A program made the position numbers and the translations under genes. 64,000 bases of DNA, taken from Echinococcus granulosus. Taxonomy: Eukaryota > Platyhelminthes > Cestoda > Cyclophyllidea > Taeniidae. The notes beneath the pieces are model-generated. The model worked only from the letters and a program-made list of their open reading frames with translations, did no database searches and had not been told where the DNA came from. The DNA lies in assembly GCF_000524195.1 (NCBI RefSeq), contig NW_020170381.1:389650-453649 (forward strand). Direction: 5' to 3'. Shown piece after piece: positions 1-12,800 of the stretch (the first letter of the stretch is position 1; every line of letters starts with the position of its first letter).

Positions 1-1274
1 ATGAGTATGACAAGAAATTGCGATAAAACGTCTCACTGATAACAAAATCTTGGTATATTGAGAATTCAAAATGTTCTTCTGGGATATTGTTTTTATATTT
101 TATCACCGCTATCTGGCATTTATGACAAATAATCAGTCCGTAGCTTTTATTGCAGAATGCTGGGTGATGGTTTGATTTTACTACGAGGATATTCTCGCCA
201 TTCACGGACATTGACCTTTTCATTTTATTTACACTACTCTTTGGTTGCGCTTGAATTATTTAGGGGTGATTAATTGGCTGGAGAACCGAGAGCCCGACTT
301 TATTAGCCACCTAAGCCAACTGGTTCTGAACGACCTTAGCGAACTGTGGATTGTGCGTTTTAAGATCCTCCAAATAGATGCACACTTCAAACAGAATACA
401 TCTGGACAAATTTAATCTGATTCCGGCATTGATTAGCGGACTGATTCCGCCATCATTACTCCAGGTTATTCCTGCTGATGACCCTTCATGTAAATAGCAA
501 TGTTTTTTGTCCTACTTTAATGGTTGACGACAAAATTCCAAGATCTGAACATTGTCAGGTATTTTTACGAATTCAGACGCTTCGCTGATCATCTGTTGTT
601 ATTGGTGCAAAATGAATTATCCGATATTTCTAAATAGGACGCAGCTAATGCATGGGTACCTCAAGTGCTCTAAGTAGACCGAAGCCGCCCCCGACCTTAA
701 GGTGCACAAGCCGAAAGTTTGCCGCGTCCACAACACCCGTTCCCTCGTGCTGGTGTTTCGATGTCTCTCGAACCAATCAGTAGTCGCCTTCATCGTCATT
801 GGTTAAATTTGGATGATGCATGTGCGTTCTCACACGTGGTGGTTTCTGGCACACCCGCCATTTATGTGCCTCGTTGTTTGTGTGCACATGCGCAGTTCCG
901 CGTGTGTCTGCGTGCTTGTGTACGCATCACGGTGCACCTCACCCCTCCCCCCGCCCTCCAGCACCATGATCACCACCTGACATCTAGAAATTTGTGTACA
1001 AATGCGTTCGTTTGCTACTCACCTTTCATTAAAGGTTCAGTTTGGCGCCACCTCAGCTGCGTTCAATTTACTGGCGCCGTGCCAACCAGTGTGGCTTAAG
1101 TTTCGCAGATCACAATAATGTAGCATTTTTATTCTTTGCCTTCTTCGTTCACTCTTATACGCGCATGTCATGGGTAAAAATGTATCACCTGTAAATTTAA
1201 AGGTGCCTCATCTTGTTAGAATATTTATTGAAAAGTTTCCCTCGGTGATGCGAACCTTTTCTCTCTTGCTCCAG
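1..1274. other. No gene seen; upstream flank of the plexin exons
   Basis: No exon could be supported here. The missing N-terminal half of the plexin Sema domain must lie either upstream of the window or in exons too diverged to see. From about 640 to 1060 the sequence is richer in G+C than its surroundings, with many alternating GT/CA steps. The open frame at 719-1099 has a proline-, histidine- and cysteine-rich composition with no family resemblance and is best treated as chance. Confidence 0.5.
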
Positions 1275-4200
1275 GGTAATGAACTTGTGCTAGTGTTTGA
1301 TACATGTGGCCCGGGATCTAATGTCATTTTCCACCTTTTCTTCGAAGCTCGTAAAACAAGGGTAGATAAACTGAAGGTATTAATGTAACACATCTCTTGG
1401 TTTTATTTCGTTTGGCTTTAATAACGCGACCGAATATTAATGTGCGCAGAGTTTCAGGGTCCGGTATTTGAGTGCGTGCTTTTATTTCGGGCAAAAACTG
1501 CAATTGAATTTTTCGATTTCTGCCGCTTTACTGCTGAATCTTCGGTGAAAAAATGTTTACATTTGATCACAGCACAGACAGTCATTTGAGTGAGTATAGC
1601 CACTTTGGATTTACATTGCAGCTGCGCAGGCGAAGCTTAAGTTGCGTTGATCGCTGTTGAAAGCAGGAGGTCTCGCGCAGGCGCTGTGAAGGGAGAATGT
1701 ATCAGAAATTGACCCACTTAAGCCTGAAATATGAGCAACACACAGGCGCAAATGCACACACACTCACTTGGCTGTCGTTTGCCAATCAAATGGAGTAGAG
1801 CGGAATGCGTGTTGTGGTTGAGGCTCATGATATTGGTACGTGGGCGCCCCACTTGCTAATTCTCTTCCCCCGCGCACGCGTGCACGTGAACCCTCCGCAC
1901 TCAGGCATACGTCCGCCCGCCGCTCCCCTTGCTCCTGGCTATTATGGCTGTGCCTCAGACACGCCTGTCGCGAGGGTACCTTTTTTAGGGCTGTGCATCC
2001 TATCCCAGCATCAACTTCTCCCCACGTGGACGCCTCGTCAAAGGAGCACTCGTGCCTTGAACAAGCCCTCTTTAGCTGTACCGTACGACCCAGGTGTAAA
2101 AGATGATTCGCGCTTGATCATGCAGCCCAACAAATATCTGCTGCGTTGTCCATGTGGCTGAATCACGGTGCAGTTGAGGGCATTGTTTAGCTAATTCGAT
2201 GCCTGTTTAACTAGTCGTTAGGTCTATCCTCTTTGCTCCCAATCTGGTAGAAATATGTGTAGATAAGTTGCAACAGATCATCAGCACTGCTTGTCCATTC
2301 CTTTTTTTGCATCTTGAGTCGGTAAATTCTCCCCCATTTTATATGAGAGTGGTTTTTCACGTCTGTGTGTGTGTGGAGGGAGGTGCTTTTTCTTTCACGT
2401 CCAAGCACTTAGCTGACAATTCCATCGGAGTGAGAATAAAAACCCCGGTGTGGGTTGGTACTGGTGGGTTTTAGGAAGGGTCTTTCATTCTATCATAAAT
2501 CCAAAGATGGCAGGCATACACCTATTCTAAAAAGGATTGGTACCGGGTCCGCGTTTATTTGTGTAAGTGTGGTTATTTGCAAAGCTTCTGTTCCCATCAT
2601 TTGTAGAAAATCAGCGTGTTTACAATTGTTTGAATTCGTCTAACATCCTTTGAATAAGAGGTATGGGTAAAGTGGTCATTATGCGCCTACAGTCGTGATC
2701 TTATTTTTACCACACAAATCAAATGCCCCACTTTGCTAAATAATACTGTTTATTTCGTTACAATTTTGAGAAATAGGTCAAAAACAGCCGTTAGCAACTT
2801 GATTTGAAGCCATAGCGCAAATAACACGCCGGCAGTACCAAATATCATGCGTAATCAACTTTTTAGGTAGGCCTTGTTATGCCACATCATATTGCTCCAA
2901 CTCCAGAGATAGTTGCCAAGTGATTCCACTCATTGCGTTTCGGCTCTTGCACTGTTTCGATGTGGGTCTTCGTAGTGTGGATAGTATTTTTGAAAAATGG
3001 CTTAAAAAGAATAATTCAGAATCACTTATTTACAATAGGATCAAGGGAAGTGATTTCAAAATAGTGACTACATTATAAAGCAATTACCGGAAGTGTTTAT
3101 ACGTGGAATTGGTCAAGATCTTCTGATAAACTTGATCCAAAAACTCAATTTTGAGGCATGGAACCCGACTCTGTAGCTTTGACATACATTCGATACTTTA
3201 TCGACATCAATTTTTTGACATCATTCTTCCTTCTAAATGTCTCATCGACCAAGTTATGTGCGTTTGGACAGATTGTATGGACCATGAGTAAGTGAAAAAA
3301 ACATACTTTATCTCTTGAACTCATGTGCACGGTGTTTTTTTTTCTCGCGAACAATCATGTTATGCCTATTGTCGTACATTTCCTCAACCCATAGTCGGCT
3401 TCGTCCATTCGCGTAAACGTTTGGGTCTTTTCATTTCATGCCCACATTATGCTTTGAGAAATGACAATTATATAAATTAGAATAGTTTATTTGATGTCAA
3501 GGCTGCTCTAATTGTCATTGTCGCCCTTGCAGAAATTCGGTGCACTTAACGTGGCAACCAGAGGCACGATAGGAACAGAAACCGCAATGCCACGATTCGC
3601 GCGATTGAACAACTCCAAGGTTGTTCCCAAGTGGCACCAGCCCCTCTCCTTTTCCGACGACTTCAACAACGTGCTTCTAGTCGCCTTCGCATCCCAATTA
3701 ACTGAACTTGTGGACTATGTCTCTGCGTGGAAGCCCAATTTCGAGGCTAAAAACCCGCTGATTCGTGGCACGGCCATCGTCTTCTACACTTTGGCTGAAG
3801 TAAGCTATCCAATTCCCCTTCGTCATCCAAGCATTTCCATGTTGGATCATGTGACCGTCTTCATCCAATGGCTTTTTGTTTAATAATTTTCAAATGGATG
3901 TCTTGACCTCAATTCGCCTTATTCTCAAGATTAACTGATTGGGCTTGTTTAGAGTAATTTAAAATCCTTCCTTCCCACGGTGTCTGGAAAATTGAGGGCC
4001 CTGATCGTACTCGTTCGAATGTAATTCGATTGACTCAAATATTGTTTATTTGCTCGTGACATTACTCTCTGTGGCAGTCATGAATTCGATGAAACCTATC
4101 ATCTAGAACTTAGTGGTTTATATTCGCGCATCTTTACACTGAAGCTAAGATGCAATCTTCACAAAAAACTTGTGTCTATTACAAGTGGATATAGTGAAAT

Positions 4201-6857
4201 TGGAGCATAAAAACGCAATGGTGACTTTGTTATATTAACTTTAGCTGTAAATTGGCTTTCTGTTGATGAAATTAGTAAATTCAGACACATTTGAACAGGC
4301 TGTTTAGCTATCTGATGTTCAGGGCTTGTGATATTTTTCCAGCTAGCTCATAACCCACAGGTTTTTAGCGTTTTCGTGCCCCCCATCCACGCCCCAAAAT
4401 GGTTTTTTTACAATGCACTAAACTTTTCCTGTTTGATTGAGAACTTCGCATCAGCAATGAGTCCTTGCAGCTGCATCGAGTCCGGGGTGCTTTTCGTGAA
4501 ACATCATGCGATATGAATTTTAGAACCTTTTCATTTAAAAGTCAAAGCTAGTACAAATAAGGCACGTAGACTTAAAAATGTATATCCTATATCTACTGAA
4601 TCGGTTTCTTTCATAATGCAATTATGTTTAGCTGTTTTCCAAAAAGCACGCCTCAGTGATTCTCTTAGTATTTAAGTCTCCGACCATGGAACTTCCGCCC
4701 CCATGAATTGTTTTCTCTTACTTTGTTTTGGGTGCACTTCGTCTGCTTTTCCAATGACAAGACATCGTTCTTCGATTGAATATAAACATTGAAAGATGCA
4801 TGAACTAAATACATAAATATATTAACACTTGACGTCGAAGCTGTTCGCAGGCTTGACAGTGATGGCGCTCATCATCAACGGGTAATCCTAAAAGACACGA
4901 GTTGATGCCAAATCGTGTACATCTCATGTTTCAGGTACGTATCGTAAAGCCGTATCGCTTGCGAAAAGTTGATTAGAGGGATCCAGCTCGGCATTCTTCA
5001 ATTTCACTGCCAAGAGTAAAAAAACAACATTCCATGCATTGAAAGCTCAAAGCAATCGGTGCTTAAATCGTAATACACGCTCAATATTTTCTAAAATAAC
5101 TGCTGAAATCACATCTATTGAGGTTTTGTCTTTCATGCACGATCCCCAAATTTCCGACCATTTTATTGAACTGCACCGTCCTAGACTAATAATTGCAGTC
5201 AAAGTTGGTAAATTTCCCACTACTCACGATTTAAATCAGCTCGCTCGGAAGTGTTACTGTAGAAAGGTATTTGAGACGTGTTTATAATGAAAATGCGCCT
5301 CCGTAGTACGGAAATGCGAGCATTATCAATGTTCACTTTGTTCGTTTTCTTTACCATTTGCCACATGGATACGAAAATGATCCGTTGAGCAAGTAATTTC
5401 CCAGTCCTTGAAGTTTTTTTTGCAGATTCATCTCAGTTTTCCCATCCGCCATCCACAGATTGACGCGATGTTCGGACTGGTGATCCACAATTGTCTGATT
5501 GGGAAAACTTCAATAGGTCCCCCTCACTTTCTTCATGGTTATCCTAAGAAATGCGACAAGGATGGTCCACTGGTGAGCTATGCTGTTTTGTCGCTTTATA
5601 AGTAACTTACAATCGTTTACCCGAATGGCGACCATGTAAAATGGAAGCCAGTGAAGCTCTATCGAAGGTGGTCAACGCTGAGCTTGAACTTTTTAGTTCA
5701 TACTGCGTAAACAAATTTTTCATATCTCAGACAAAGATACCCCTTGGAACAGGTAACCGATAAAGCTGTAGAAATTTGCTAAAGGAACTTTAGCAGTCAT
5801 TAGAGCAATTATCCCATTTTTTGTTCAGTTGCTCAAACCATAGGTGTGTTAAGGTGGAGATCGACGGTATGCTGCTATTGTGTTGTTTTTTTTGTGTGTG
5901 ATTCGTGATGCCAACCTGAAATCAGTGCATCCCATTTCTTTGGAGAATTCGTCCCAAATCACCACTTCCTCTCTCTAGCTGCCACTGCTGAAGCTCAACC
6001 ACTACTGTCCCACGAATCCCATGAACTGGCCGATAAGTGGGTCAATTCAGTCGGAGCGTCTGTCCGCTCCTCCGATCCTTATGCTGGACGTTGATGCGAC
6101 AGGCATTGCCATCACCAGAGTCGCCGACGCCTTCACCGTCCTCGTGGTCACCACAGACGAGGGTGAGTTGCTCAAGGTACGTCCTTGTGGGTCCCATCCT
6201 CTCGCCTTGTTTGGAGCTACGATTCGTCCTGCCTTACCTGACAGTAAAGCCATTTTACAACATTAATCAACGACGCTTACTTTTTCTTACTTGAAGTACA
6301 TTTTACTTATGCATAATTGGTCTATTCAAGCAAATTACTGTTTGGACTAGACTAAAAAGCAGTGAAATACGACTTAATAGGTGGTTCCGTAATCAGGGAT
6401 ATCGGGATTGGCTTAAAAAGTACAAACTTTTGATTCACTCATCAATTGGGGAAACTTATTTAAATTGCAACATGAAGTCTGTTCATTGCCGCCATGTTTG
6501 AGGTGGCATACTAAAGATGGACGAAGAAGTTCATATCTCGCATTCCGTTGAGCCACTTTTGTCATTTTTAGCATACTATCAGTTTGTTGTTCTTCCCACC
6601 CCAAAATATGCTTTGTTCTGCTGTGCACGAATGAAAAACTGTGGTACCCTGTGGTTTTAAGACGTGGCGATGGTTTCATGTCTCATTTGTGAATTGGTGT
6701 CTAACCCTGATACCTTTCCGCCACTTAGTACGCCGTGGAGGAGGACGGAGAGGCTCGACTGATTACCTCCAAGCAGCTAACATCGCGCCGAAAACCGCTT
6801 CGAGGTCTCACATTGGATGACACAGGACTTGTGGCCTTTGCCATCTCAGACGAAAAG
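1275..6857 (+). CDS. Plexin exons: C-terminal part of the Sema domain
   Basis: Five phase-0 exons: 1275-1376, 3533-3799, 5459-5572, 5979-6176 and 6729-6857. The first (starting GNELVLVFD) is the weakest call. The second ends in IVFYTLAE and the third begins IDAMFGLVIHNCLIG, which is the Sema signature where a hydrophobic strand runs into I-D-x-x-F and a conserved Cys. The fourth contains TVLVVTTDEGELLK, the Sema strand normally seen as T-x-x-F-x-G-T-x-D-G-x-L-x-K. For the third exon the acceptor at 5457-5458 is preferred over 5424-5425 because it joins TLAE directly to IDAMF as in the family. Introns here are 0.5-2.2 kb and hold nothing else recognisable. Confidence 0.88.
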
Positions 6858-9800
6858 GTCAGTTCCCCTAGTGTTTTTGTTACTCTTGCTTCTTTTCATA
6901 CAGTCTTTTCTCATCCCTTCATCGACCACCTTGGTACTTTTCACGCTTTGCGTATCTTTAAGTGCTCAATGTTAACAAGTCAGAATTTGACGAGCATGAT
7001 AGAAATCATGGTACCGTTCATTAGTGTTTAAGAATCTAATGCCTACGCAATGCTTGAAAAGACAACAGACATAACAAAATGAAAATTAAGCATGAGTGAA
7101 ATCACTAAAGTTTGATGTTTGTTCGCCCTTAAACACTTTTCATAACATACCTACCTAATGTGGGGGTACGATTGAACAATATCATTTACCTTTAATAATG
7201 ACTATCACAGTGGTGTTGTCAGAGTCCTCACTGTCACGTTTTTTGTATTCATGCTTACTTGAGAGCTTTGGTAAGGGTTGTTCCCCATTGGAATTCAGGT
7301 TGTGTTAAAACACTTCCAATCTTGGCAATTGTCTTTCCGATTATTGACCATCATTGGTTTGGTCATTCGTTGAATTGATCGGATAGGTTGTAACCATGCT
7401 TCTTTGACCGGTGTGGGTATTTTGGTAACTTGAGGCGATTGGTGCTTGATACCTTTCATCCTGTTTTATTAGGTGTAACTACAAGCGTAACCATGACGTG
7501 CGCTGTAATGCATTTAAGGTCTATCGGGTAGAGCTGCAGAACTGCTCAGCACTGGACAGTTGTGGGGCCTGCCTGGCGCTGCGCGACCCTTACTGTGGTT
7601 GGTGTCTTGCGGAGGGCGTGTGTACTCACAAGGCTGCCTGCGGCACCCCCTGGCTCCCCTACCGAGCTTCTGCATCTAGGTGACCCTCTCTTCTACTCCT
7701 CTCATGATTTCCCTCATTTGCTACTAGTTGCGCTGATGATACGTTAGTGTCAAACCTAAATAAGTTTAGCGGTTAAGGGTTATATCGATTTCTCCATCCA
7801 AATCGTCTATTTCGCCATAATGAACAAGGTGGAAGTGGTTTAACATATTAATTTGATGAAAATGTCTCAATAAAACTGCATGATTGTAAATTCTTCCATG
7901 CTACTTGTCTCCAACCTTCGGAATGTATATAAGATTGGTTTTCATGAAACGCCTCTGAGCCTCGCGGTGGAATTCGTTACGGCATCATTTGATTGGAAAG
8001 ATAGCCACGCAGTGGAAATTTTGGATGAGGAAGCAGAAAAATTACAATGTTTCATATTATGTGACTGTAGAATTGTTTTGGGTTTAAAATTTGCGAATCA
8101 CAAAAATATTCCGATAAGTTGTTTTGCCGTAAAAATTCCGTCGTAAATATGATCCACACTACTGATGAAAGATATCCAAACGCTAAGCATTATTAATTCC
8201 GCTGTAAAAGTTTAATTCGGTTCTTATAACTGCACTCGATTTTTGAAGACTCGCTCAGTGCGTGATTGTAATCTAAGTGATGATTCCAGACATGAAAAAC
8301 CACTTTTGTTTGCCTTTTTGGTGGGCTCTTGTTGAACTTAACACTTTTTGCCAACGTGAGTGTGTGATAGTACTTTAAGGTAGCGTCCTTTTTTCTTAGG
8401 TGTCCCAAGATCGCCCTGGTGGATCCGCCAGGGATGGATATCAACCAACGGGGAGGCTCTGTGTCAGGCTTGAGTGTGCTCACACTGCGTCCGAGTGCTA
8501 TCCTCTCGGCGGCCTTCACGGCGTCCCTCTCGACGGCGACTGGTTGGTTGGGGCGACAGCGACGCCTTCTCTGCGCCTTCCGCTATCCCCACCCCAACGA
8601 CAGAGGTGGGGAGGTGGAACCGTCGCGTCGTAGGGGACCCCTCTATGTGCAAACAGAGGCCAGTCTCATCCCTGGCTCCAGCGACATCAGCTGCAATTTT
8701 CCTGAACCCACCGAACTGCCAACTTTGGGTCGTGGCGAGCGTAGGTCTTACTTAATTTTTATATCTGACGTGTAGTAGAGGTTTCGATGCTTCTCTCGCA
8801 TCGCGATGGGCGAATCGGCCAATTTTCTTACTTCTACGACAGAAGAGAAACTAATTGTGTCACTGAGATTGTAGTCTTGAATATTTTACAACAGGTTCAT
8901 ATTTGGTAAATTAGAATTTCTCTTCCTTAATGTGTGGCCTTTTCGTTTCCTATTGAAAGCTATTTTTTTTCCTTCAAGCATATCATTGGCCTTGTGAAAT
9001 TTCTGTTAAAAATTTTCAGTTGTGATGACTACACCCACTGTGCAGTTCCTCTGCTTACTAGCTTCAAAATGGGCGACCACGCTTGCATTTTTTTGAATGA
9101 ATGTCTTTAATGCTGGTTTGTGGTTTTTTTTTTTGAAAACCAAATTTTAACTTTTTACCCAAAAAGGCCTTTCTAGCATATGACGCGGTGACCGCCGTAT
9201 CGTGGCGTTGCAGCTTTACTCCTAGACTTGCCGGGTGTAGGAAGAGGTCCAGCAACAGTCTTCTTGAATTTCCGCTGCTTTTGGGGACTTGAAGGTGGCT
9301 TACTTTGATGGCCCCTACAAAAAAATTAGTGTGTGATAGCTACCTTTCTAGCAGTTGTTCTTTAGCACCTCTTTAGTCGTTTGTTTTTTTTCTCGTTGTT
9401 CGTTGAAATAACATCTAGTTGAAATAAACTCTGCAATCCATTTGTTTCGACTATAACTCGGTGAAATTGTTATTTTATCATCGGAAGCTGAAAATCTTGC
9501 TACCTGTTAATACAATTGGGATATTTTTCACCACTGACCGTAAAACGAATTCATTCATCATAGAGCGTTTCTCTCCCAATCTACTGATTTCAAATACCCC
9601 TGTGCGAGTTCCCCATTAACTTTTCGGTATTAAGCTCTTAATGTTGAATCAGCTTCATTGCTTTTGAAATTGTGTACCATCTGTAAATCACACGTTTATG
9701 ATGTTTGGAACCACGTGACGAGTTCCCATCTTGTGTTGTATCTAATCATCTTAACAACGCTTTTATTAACATCTAGTGGTGAGTATTTTTATGCTCTGGA

Positions 9801-12800
9801 AGGCTGGATCGCCCTACTTCATTCTCAACACTATGCAGAAAACTTAGTGTTACGTGTCTGAGTGCTGAGTTTAATCTATCACTTAGTTGTGGGATACTTC
9901 GCCTCCTACGTTTCAAATAGGTACTTTTGATCACCCGAATGCTCTTTTCGAAAAGTCTTGCGTAGTAGCGTCTCATCAAAGGAGCTTCGACCATATGTCA
10001 TTGCTGGTCACCTACATACCTCCAGTGTTTTTAATCAAAAGGAAAGCTCAGACCCATGCTAATTTCGGAAAACAATACGTTTGCAGTTAAAAATGAGGAA
10101 ATCCCCCATGTCAAACACATTTGCATGATGTCCCGTTTGAACTTCAAGGCTGAAAACATTCCTTAAAATTAAGGTTTTAGGTAAATGAGAAAGGACTTTA
10201 ATCTGGCTATGCTAAAAGGAAACATTTTGTAGTGGTTATCACCAGTTATTCCCATAGATTTGCATTTAGGACTCTACTAGCAATTACTTAAGAGGGCTAG
10301 TCGTAGAGGCTTAAGGGACATGACCCATGCTACAGTTCTCCAGCGTGGGAAGCATGAAGCGGTGGTGAATGTATCGCGCGATAAAATTTCTAAAGCGAAA
10401 TAGCCACTAAATACCCACTACAATGTACTTATACATCATAAAGCTTCGCTTCCTCCTATGCATGGTTCCTTTAATTATCAGATTGTTGTAATAATTGCAG
10501 AGCTTAAGGAGACATTGGTGTGGTTGGAATTGGCCGAATCTTCGACAGCCTCGAAGGGCTCCACTTACCCTTTAGCGGCCGGTGTGTTCACCATCTACGA
10601 TTGCCGACGCTTCACTGACTGTCAGGTCTGCTTGAGCAGTCGTTTTGACTGTATGTGGCATCTCATCGAGGGTCGGTGCCTCTCCTCCACGGACTCTCGC
10701 AACAGCTATCTCACCTCGCCATTACCGTTCCCACCGAACCGGCCTAAACCCGCACTCATCTGTACAAAATTCGTAGGTCTCACTCCTCTCTCACTCTGTG
10801 ACGGCTCGCGTACCTTTTTTCGCATCAGTGAATTCACTTTTTGTGCGAAACTGCGAAATTCACTTATAAATTGCATTATGGTGAATCTTGCAAATAAGGC
10901 GGTGGTACATCAGATGAACATTGAAGACTGGTAAAATCGGTTACGGAAATTTAACCATGTTAATGCAACACACTTCACCTTATAACGGGATGCGACAAGA
11001 TACTGCTGTATCTATGATGTGATTAGACAACTTGAACGCATTACACAAGTTCCCACCCCTCTTTAGGGCTTAAAAAGTAGTGCATTAAATTGATGAACGA
11101 CTTACGGGAAACTCATTTTTGGGGAGTAGCTACATGCGGCTGACCACAAAGTTGTAATGGAGACGACACTTTTATGGCTCTCCTGTTAGCAGGAATTGTA
11201 AGATTTCCGCCCTCGTGTACCCATGTTTTATGGCCAAGAAGTAGGCACGCGTCAAGACGTAGGTCACACGCGGTGGGCGTGAAGAGCAAACCATGCGGAA
11301 GGGAACAATTAACTCGTCTTTGGGATAACGTGGGAGTGGGAAGCGGTTATTCGTTTCCTCTTTGATTGCACGTGGAATTCAACTCGACTCTTGGGCAATT
11401 AAACTAGCTGTTTCTTCAGAATATTACCATACATCGACACCATTTCAGGAGCAATTTTCCATTACTTTCCATTTCTTCTCGTTGAGACTTGTGAAATCGC
11501 TAAAAAGGTCTGTAGCTACGTATTTATTTACCCTTTTTTCAGTATTATGACGTGTTAAGTGGCAATTCCTCTCTTAATGAATGTTCCTCCTTGGTTTTAC
11601 TGCATGTAGGACTGCAAATGTCCCTTATTCGTCGTCGACCAAGTGATTACCACCATTGAAGCACTAAAGCCAGTCTCAGTAGTTGCGAGCGTCTCCAACA
11701 TACTGGTGCGTCAAGTGCCCTTTACGAAGCCTGGTTTTATCAGCAATTTCCCATACTCTGTGGTATCAGTCTTTAACAGAATGTCTCGATAGAATATTGC
11801 CCTAATCACTACGATTCCTTCCGTGTATTCCTTAGATCAAAATTGCTCAATACTAAATGCTAGAAAGATATAATGTGGTCTATCTCAAGTGAATTTCTTA
11901 CCATTCTCAACAACTGTTGCAGTAAGTTTTGAAATTGTGTTGATGCAAGTCTCTTAGAACTGCTAGAAATTCGTTTAATGGCGGTAGTTCAAGATGTCGA
12001 CAAAAAAATATGTTTCAGCAGACTATATGAGCAGTGCGATGAAATGTCACAGGTGTAACGGATTTTTAAAACTTATTTATATACCGAACAACCAATTCAC
12101 AGATTAAAAGTTACAGCTGAAACTCTACAAGAGCAGCACTGTCCTAGACTTGTTCTAGCCAAATGGACCATTGAGGGTACTTTTATCACGGTAGCGGCCT
12201 GGATCACCACCCTAATCCATAAGGTGTCTACACATTCAATTATTTTATGATCCTAGTTGGGTTCTTATCACCCGTTTGTATATTGTGGGTGCATACAATA
12301 ATAATCATGTCTCAAAACAACGCTTTTATATGTACGTCGATTTTGCGTATAGACGCTTGCTGAGCGTTTCTCCTGCTCTGAAAATTGCACTGGTCAGTGG
12401 ACCACGGGTGTTTACAATCGTACCTCCTCCACTGTTACCTGCAACTTTTCCGGGGTGAGTGTGACTGGCCCTTTTGGTTCATCCTTGTCATTTAGCCTAT
12501 CAGCCGAGTCTTTTTTTTTTTGAAGTTTCTGGAAGTGCCAGTACTTGTGGCTGTTTTTGATTCCGGATCAAAATATTAAAAACTGGGAGATCATTATCGT
12601 CATTTTAAACATGAAATTCACAACTGACTAAGCTTGTCATTCTGTCCGAATTTCGTGAAAAAGTAACCAGTTCATTATTGCGTAAAGAAAGCACTGTTCA
12701 AATAGGAAGTTGAGGCATTGCTTAGGGACCCAGGTTGGGTACTTCAAAAATTGCAAAAATTACCAACTTTAATGCCTGAGTGAATCTTAAAAGGTCGGCG

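Noticed and set aside
719..1099. 126-codon open frame in the GC-rich 5' region
   Set aside because: Pro/His/Cys-rich composition with GT/CA-rich DNA and no family pattern; no phase-compatible link to the plexin exons.
5039..5287. 82-codon open frame between Sema exons
   Set aside because: Sema exons on each side join directly in phase 0, and the frame lacks a suitable donor and acceptor pair.
5426..5458. Longer version of the Sema exon using the acceptor at 5424-5425
   Set aside because: The extra eleven residues break the Sema pattern, while the acceptor at 5457-5458 joins TLAE to IDAMF as in the family.
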